From Rhodospirillaceae bacterium (lineage in GTDB: Bacteria > Pseudomonadota > Alphaproteobacteria > Rhodospirillales > Magnetospirillaceae), in the NCBI GenBank assembly GCA_030151865.1, contig JASLCK010000248.1, forward strand, positions 1-10,193: a stretch of DNA of 10,193 bases, in the 5' to 3' direction. The stretch's first letter is position 1; every line of letters starts with the position of its first letter. Under the pieces are notes generated by a model. It was not told the origin of the DNA, searched no databases, and saw nothing but the letters and a program-made list of their open reading frames with translations. Of this stretch, positions 6,462-10,193 are shown in pieces. The translations under genes were made by a program, and so were the position numbers.

Positions 6462-7641
6462 AAAGATCGTAGAACCGCTTGATCCGCACTGTGTTCAGAT
6501 CGCACTCGCGCAGCACTGCGGCGATGCGGCCCGATGCTTGGCCGTCGCCCAGCAGTGAAACCTGTTCCGGCAGGCCAGCCCGGAAAGCCGGGTCCAGCGC
6601 CTTGACCAGCGCCGCCGTGATCGAGGCGTGATCGTCGGCGCAATCGATGACCGAAACTGCCTTTAACCGACCGTCCTGGCGGGTGCCGATATTGATGGTC
6701 GGCACCCGAAAAGCTGGGGCTTCGATAATGCCGCTCGACGAATTGCCAACCACGGCGTCGGCCAGGCGCATCATGCTGAGATAGTTGCGTTGCCCCAGGC
6801 TTTCCCGCAACAGCGCGTTGGTTGGATGGCTGGCGGCGAATCTTTCCAGCCGTTGACGTATGGCGCGGTTGCCGGGGTCGGAATTGACCCCGGTCAGGAT
6901 CAGGCGGGCGTTTGGGTGACGCTGCAAGATGTCCTCAAGGGCTGCCACCAGTTCATCCGCTGCCCCGCCGGGATCGGCGCACAGGGTTGGCGGGTGATAG
7001 GTGATCAGCAGCAACGGCCCGCCCGACAGGTCGAAGTCCAGCACCCGAGCCAGCGCGTCGGCCGACAATAAAGGTGTGCGGCGCAAATGATCCAGGCCCG
7101 GAGCGCCGGTCAGGAAGACCCGGTCGGGATGTTCGCCCATTTGCACGACACGCCGCCGGTAGGGTTCGGCGCTGACGAAATGCAATGCCGCCATTTTGGT
7201 CAGCATATGGCGCACGGCATCGTCGAGCATGCCCTCGGTCGCTTCGCCGCCATGGATGTGGGCCAGCGGGACGCCCATCATCAGTGCGCCTTGCGCCGCT
7301 CCCAGGATTTCAAAGCGGTCGCCCAAGACCACCGCCAGATCGGGGCTCAGCCGTTCCAGAGCCGCGGCCATGCCGGTCATGGCCTGGGCGGTGGCGGTGA
7401 CCAGGCCGGTACGGCTGTCTTCCTCGAGGTCCAGGGGAATGCGGGCGTCGATGGAAAAGCCGTCCCGTTCAATGACGGCCGCGGTCATGCCGAAGCGTGC
7501 CGACAGATGGCTGCCGGTGGCAGCAATCTGCAAGGTCATCGCTGGGTCGGCGGCAATGTCCTTCATCAGCCAGTACAGCAGCCCATAATCGGCCCGACCG
7601 CCGGTAATGATGCAAATGCGGCGGGGCGGCGGGCTGGTCAT
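6460..7641 (-). CDS. neuC: NeuC/LegG-family hydrolysing UDP-GlcNAc-type 2-epimerase
   Basis: This enzyme releases the nucleotide and inverts C2, giving the mannose-configured sugar used by the synthase. In legionaminic acid pathways (LegG) the substrate is the nucleotide-linked 2,4-diacetamido-2,4,6-trideoxyglucose. The 393 residues show family motifs: ITGGRADYG (12-20), GDRFE (107-111), HIHGGEATEG (128-137), DAVRHMLTKM (141-150), YHPPT (215-219, most relatives have HPVT), GNSSSGIIEAP (299-309) and NIGTRQDGR (317-325). An upstream in-frame start would add 18 residues unlike the family. ATG 7641 is chosen because it overlaps the legC stop as ATGA and places the first beta strand immediately after the start. 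No clear Shine-Dalgarno is seen, so translation is probably coupled to legC. Confidence 0.93.
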   Translation of the reverse strand: MTSPPPRRICIITGGRADYGLLYWLMKDIAADPAMTLQIAATGSHLSARFGMTAAVIERDGFSIDARIPLDLEEDSRTGLVTATAQAMTGMAAALERLSPDLAVVLGDRFEILGAAQGALMMGVPLAHIHGGEATEGMLDDAVRHMLTKMAALHFVSAEPYRRRVVQMGEHPDRVFLTGAPGLDHLRRTPLLSADALARVLDFDLSGGPLLLITYHPPTLCADPGGAADELVAALEDILQRHPNARLILTGVNSDPGNRAIRQRLERFAASHPTNALLRESLGQRNYLSMMRLADAVVGNSSSGIIEAPAFRVPTINIGTRQDGRLKAVSVIDCADDHASITAALVKALDPAFRAGLPEQVSLLGDGQASGRIAAVLRECDLNTVRIKRFYDL

Positions 7642-8804
7642 GGCGCCATCAGCGATGGACTGCTGGGAATGTTGACCAGATGCGCGGCGATCCAACGCGC
7701 GCCCGCCAGATCATCGGCGACGGGGGCGCTGTTCCAGGCCTGGGTGTTGGGCAGCAGTTTCCAGCAGGGCCGCGTTTGGATCTGGGCAGCTTTGCAGGCT
7801 TCAAGGAAACGGTCGCGGCTGGCGGGGTCGGGCAGAAACAGCGCGTTCAGCCAATAATTGCTGTCGGCCCAGGGTTGCCCCTGGAAAAGCCGCACCCCAT
7901 TAAGACCATCCAGCAACGTGGCGTAACGGGCGGTCAGGGCGCGTTTGGCGGCCAAAAGATCGTCCAGCCGTTCCATCTGCGCCACGCCTAAAGCGGCATT
8001 GATGTTGGGCAGTCGATAATTGAAGGCGGGCTCGTCATGATCAAAGGTGTAAGGGTCGGGCACGCGGGCCGTGGTCGACAGATGCTTCAGGCGCAGGGCC
8101 AAGGCGTCGTCGTCGGTGACCAACATGCCGCCGCCGCCGGTCGTGACCACTTTGTTCCCGTTGAAGCTCAGCGCGGCGACACGGGCCAGAGAGCCGCAGG
8201 GACGGGTATGGTATCGTGATCCCAGGGACTCGGCGGCATCCTCCACCAAAGCGAAGCCCCATTCCCGCGACAATTCCTCCAGCGGGTCGAAATCCACCGG
8301 ATGGCCAAAGATATGTACCGGCACCAAGGCGGCGATGCGCTTGCCGCTGGCGCGATGGAAACAGCCAGTGCCGCGCCGTTCTGCGTTTCGGGTCAGAAAG
8401 TCCGCCAGCCGCGTCGCCGATACCCCCAGATCTTCGGGATTGGAATCTACGAACAGCGGTTGGGCTCCGGCGGCGGCGATGGCGTTGGCGGTGCCGATAA
8501 AAGTTAACGCCGGGCATAACACCAGATCGCCCGAGCCGATGCCCAGAGCATACAGGGCCAGATGCAAGGCGGCGGTGCCGTTGACGATGGCGATGCCGTG
8601 GCGACAGCCGCAGGCCTGGGCCACCTGTTCTTCAAAACGGGTCACGAACGCGCCGACCGACGAAACCCAGGTGGTGTCGATGCATTCGTCCACATACCGC
8701 TTTTCGTTCCCGGTAAAGGCTGGCGCATGCAGCGGCACCAAGCCGCTTAAGCCCAGGTCTTCGCGGTAAAAGCCTTCCAGGCGGGAGAGCAGGAGATCGA
8801 TCAT
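7638..8804 (-). CDS. legC: LegC-family PLP-dependent nucleotide-sugar 4-aminotransferase
   Basis: LegC transfers an amino group to the 4-keto sugar made by LegB, giving a 4-amino-4,6-dideoxy-GlcNAc nucleotide. The product is 388 residues, a DegT/DnrJ/EryC1 fold type I aminotransferase. The N-terminus carries the LegC-like LVPLHAPAFTGNEKRYV (22-38) and WVSSVG (46-51). Further motifs are NGTAALHLAL (75-84), PALTFIGTANAI (98-109), VEDAAESLGS (187-196) and SFNGNKVVTTGGGG (213-226), where K218 is the expected PLP-linking lysine; FNYRLPNINAALG (261-273) closes the core. The frame is open for 51 more codons upstream, but that stretch overlaps legB out of frame. The ATG at 8804 shares one base with the legB stop (TGATG) and gives the normal family length. 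The stop overlaps neuC. Confidence 0.94.
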   Translation of the reverse strand: MIDLLLSRLEGFYREDLGLSGLVPLHAPAFTGNEKRYVDECIDTTWVSSVGAFVTRFEEQVAQACGCRHGIAIVNGTAALHLALYALGIGSGDLVLCPALTFIGTANAIAAAGAQPLFVDSNPEDLGVSATRLADFLTRNAERRGTGCFHRASGKRIAALVPVHIFGHPVDFDPLEELSREWGFALVEDAAESLGSRYHTRPCGSLARVAALSFNGNKVVTTGGGGMLVTDDDALALRLKHLSTTARVPDPYTFDHDEPAFNYRLPNINAALGVAQMERLDDLLAAKRALTARYATLLDGLNGVRLFQGQPWADSNYWLNALFLPDPASRDRFLEACKAAQIQTRPCWKLLPNTQAWNSAPVADDLAGARWIAAHLVNIPSSPSLMAP

Positions 8805-9808
8805 CAGATATTGTACCGCCCAGACTTGTAAGCCGCGAGATTGGCTGGATCGCGGAACCAGTCGACGGTTTCGCTGATGCCACGGCGAAAGCCATCCAAG
8901 CCGCCATAAGTGGGATGCCATCCCAACAGATCGGCGGCCCGCTGATTGGCCCCCCACAGACGCTCGACTTCGGATAAAGCGGGGCGCAGGCGCTGATCTT
9001 CTGTCTGCACCTCGACCCGGCGGCCAACGACGTCTTGAATGGTTTCCACCACATCGCCGACCGAAACTTCAAAATTGCTGGCGATGTTGATGACTTCGCC
9101 CTCGATCCCCGGAGTCAGGCCCATGGCGATGAAGCCATTGACGGTGTCGGCCACGAAATTGAAGTCGCGGGTGGGATGCAGCGAGCCCAACTTGATCACC
9201 GGCTGACCGGACAGAACCTGCGAAATAATGGTGGGGATGACCGCGCGGGCCGACTGGCGCGGGCCGTAGGTGTTGAACGGACGGATGATGGCCACCGGCG
9301 TGGAAAAAGACCGCCAGAACGACAGCGCCATCTGATCGGCGCCGATTTTGGTGGCGGAATAGGGCGACTGACCTTGCAGGGGATGGTCTTCGGTAATGGG
9401 AACCGACAGGGCGGTGCCATAGACTTCGCTGGTCGAGGTATGCACCACGCGGCTGATATCGAGATCGCGCGCCGCCTGCAATATGTTCAGGGTGCCGCGG
9501 ATGTTGGTGTCCACATAGGCGTCGGGAGAATGATAGGAAAAGGGAATGCCGATCAGCGCCGCCAGATGCAGCACCACGTCGCAGCCCTTACAGGCTTGGC
9601 GGACCCCGTGCGGGTCGCGGATGTCGCCTGAGAACACGTCCAGCGATTCGCGAATATCGGCGGGGGCATGGTCCAGCCAGCCCCAACTGTTGAACGAGTT
9701 GTAGAATACAAAGGCCCGGACATCGTGCCCGGCACGCACCAAGGTTTCCGTCAGGTGGGAACCGATGAAGCCGTCGGCTCCAGTCACCAGAATTTTCCGG
9801 GGCGGCAT
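8804..9808 (-). CDS. legB: LegB-family NAD-dependent nucleotide-GlcNAc 4,6-dehydratase
   Basis: LegB belongs to the extended short-chain dehydrogenase (SDR) family and converts a GDP- or UDP-GlcNAc to the 4-keto-6-deoxy sugar, the first committed step of legionaminic-type sugar synthesis. The 334 residues show the NAD-binding GADGFIGSH (10-18), GDIRDP (61-66), HLAALIGIPFSYHSP (81-95) and TSTSEVYG (124-131), containing the Ser-Glu acid/base pair. They also show YSATK (150-154, catalytic Y and K) and RPFNTYGPRQSARAVIPT (176-193). An in-frame TTG at 9871 would add 21 residues not resembling the family; ATG 9808 places the Rossmann strand right at the N-terminus. The Shine-Dalgarno is weak. This is the first gene of the leftward sugar operon. 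Whether the nucleotide is GDP or UDP cannot be read from the protein; the neighbouring PtmE-like gene favours GDP. Confidence 0.94.
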   Translation of the reverse strand: MPPRKILVTGADGFIGSHLTETLVRAGHDVRAFVFYNSFNSWGWLDHAPADIRESLDVFSGDIRDPHGVRQACKGCDVVLHLAALIGIPFSYHSPDAYVDTNIRGTLNILQAARDLDISRVVHTSTSEVYGTALSVPITEDHPLQGQSPYSATKIGADQMALSFWRSFSTPVAIIRPFNTYGPRQSARAVIPTIISQVLSGQPVIKLGSLHPTRDFNFVADTVNGFIAMGLTPGIEGEVINIASNFEVSVGDVVETIQDVVGRRVEVQTEDQRLRPALSEVERLWGANQRAADLLGWHPTYGGLDGFRRGISETVDWFRDPANLAAYKSGRYNI

Positions 9809-9842
9809 GGACGTCTTTCTGTTTAAAACTGCGGACTGGCAA

Positions 9843-9871
9843 ATCTCAGGCTTTTGCGGCGACGGCGTCAA
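9843..9871 (-). promoter_or_regulatory. Candidate sigma-70-type promoter for the legB operon
   Basis: On the minus strand TTGACG (9866-9871), a 17-base spacer and TGAGAT (9843-9848) would start transcription about 28 bases before legB ATG 9808. The -35 matches 5 of 6 consensus bases and the -10 matches 3 of 6. If real, the alternative TTG start at 9871 would lie upstream of the transcript, supporting the ATG. Confidence 0.35.
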
Positions 9872-9902
9872 TAGCGAAAGAGAGTAAGTGCGAGAGAGGA
9901 TC

Positions 9903-9916
9903 AGACCGGGCGGTCT
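9903..9916. promoter_or_regulatory. 14-bp interrupted dyad in the legB/ptmE divergent spacer
   Basis: AGACCG-GG-CGGTCT is a perfect 6-bp inverted repeat with a 2-base centre, 32 bases upstream of the candidate legB -35. The symmetry and position suit an operator or activator site, but one short palindrome in a GC-rich genome is weak evidence. The whole spacer (9809-10064, 256 bases) is less GC-rich than its surroundings and contains no gene I can support. Confidence 0.25.
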
Positions 9917-10064
9917 CCAAGTCTTGGCGATGATGTCTTGTCTTGTCCGCTTCTCTTCGGTTCTGGAAAATCACGTAAGCCAGCACGGCGAAACGAATTC
10001 TCAAACAGTCTCTAAGGTGCGATATTGCTGGAATAATCGCGGTCAAAAAGGGATCGGCTTGACC

Positions 10065-10193
10065 ATGGCGCTCTGGAAGCAGCTTTCCGTACCCCCGTCT
10101 TCCTCGATCGAGGAGGCCATCCGCTGCATCAACGAAGGGGGCATGCAGATTGCCCTTGTGGTCGATGCGGCCGATAAACTGCTTGGGGTGGTG
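10065..10193 (+). CDS. ptmE: PtmE-like CBS-domain sugar-phosphate nucleotidyltransferase (N-terminus only)
   Basis: Only 43 residues are present before the window ends. They begin MALWKQLSVPPSSSIEEAIRC and continue through GGMQIALVVDAADKLLGVV, the first half of a CBS domain. PtmE and related nucleotidyltransferases in legionaminic acid loci carry such CBS domains N-terminal to the catalytic domain and make GDP-GlcN from GlcN-1-phosphate, feeding the GDP-sugar route to legionaminic acid. The assignment rests on the N-terminal pattern and on being divergent from legB; the catalytic domain is outside the window. An AAGGGA at 10048-10053 is 11 bases from ATG 10065 but only 5 from an in-frame TTG at 10059, so the TTG could be the true start. 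Confidence 0.65.
   Translation, partial: MALWKQLSVPPSSSIEEAIRCINEGGMQIALVVDAADKLLGVV

Noticed and set aside
9846..10046. A 66-codon minus-strand open frame in the legB/ptmE spacer
   Set aside because: It uses a TTG start, has no recognisable domain or clear ribosome site, and overlaps the likely promoter region.
1..10193. CRISPR arrays, tRNA or rRNA genes, insertion sequences
   Set aside because: I found no regularly spaced repeats, no cloverleaf or rRNA-like sequence, and no transposase or terminal inverted repeats; the junction near 155-169 has no mobile element beside it.

Overview
The window is GC-rich, almost entirely coding, and looks like an alphaproteobacterium of the Rhodospirillales, probably Magnetospirillum or a close relative. 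The evidence is the gene order fliF-fliG-fliH-fliN-flbD with an FlbD-type sigma-54 activator, GTG starts, and the style of the FliH and FliN proteins. This is a judgement from gene order and protein character, not from a database search.

Layout. Almost everything is read leftwards (minus strand). Positions 716-4526 hold the flagellar operon fliF > fliG > fliH > fliN (MS ring, rotor switch, export ATPase regulator, switch/C-ring), followed by the 5' part of flbD (679 down to about 155). To its right, positions 4739-9808 hold a tightly overlapping operon, legB > legC > neuC/legG > neuB/legI > neuD/legH. It encodes the core of a nonulosonic acid (legionaminic-acid-type) pathway: 4,6-dehydration of a nucleotide-GlcNAc, 4-amination, N-acetylation, hydrolysing 2-epimerisation and condensation with phosphoenolpyruvate. 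Beyond a 256-base divergent spacer, a rightward gene starts at the window edge with a CBS domain. It resembles the N-terminus of PtmE-type sugar-1-phosphate guanylyltransferases, which would supply the GDP-sugar entering the pathway. The CMP-sugar synthetase and glycosyltransferases expected for such a pathway are not in the window.

How it fits together. Nonulosonic acids are used to glycosylate flagellins in several bacteria. The sugar operon sits directly upstream of fliF on the same strand, 212 bases away, with no convincing terminator between. This suggests a flagellin-glycosylation island attached to the basal-body operon.

Most unusual spot. At the left edge flbD is broken. The minus strand encodes a normal FlbD N-terminus through the Walker A region to about residue 175, then homology stops at about base 155. 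From there to base 2 the opposite strand encodes part of a second, diverged FlbD receiver domain (about 39 of 54 residues identical by hand count). The two pieces are joined head-to-head in inverted orientation over a short shared stretch. This is either a real rearrangement that inactivates this flbD or a chimeric assembly or amplification junction.
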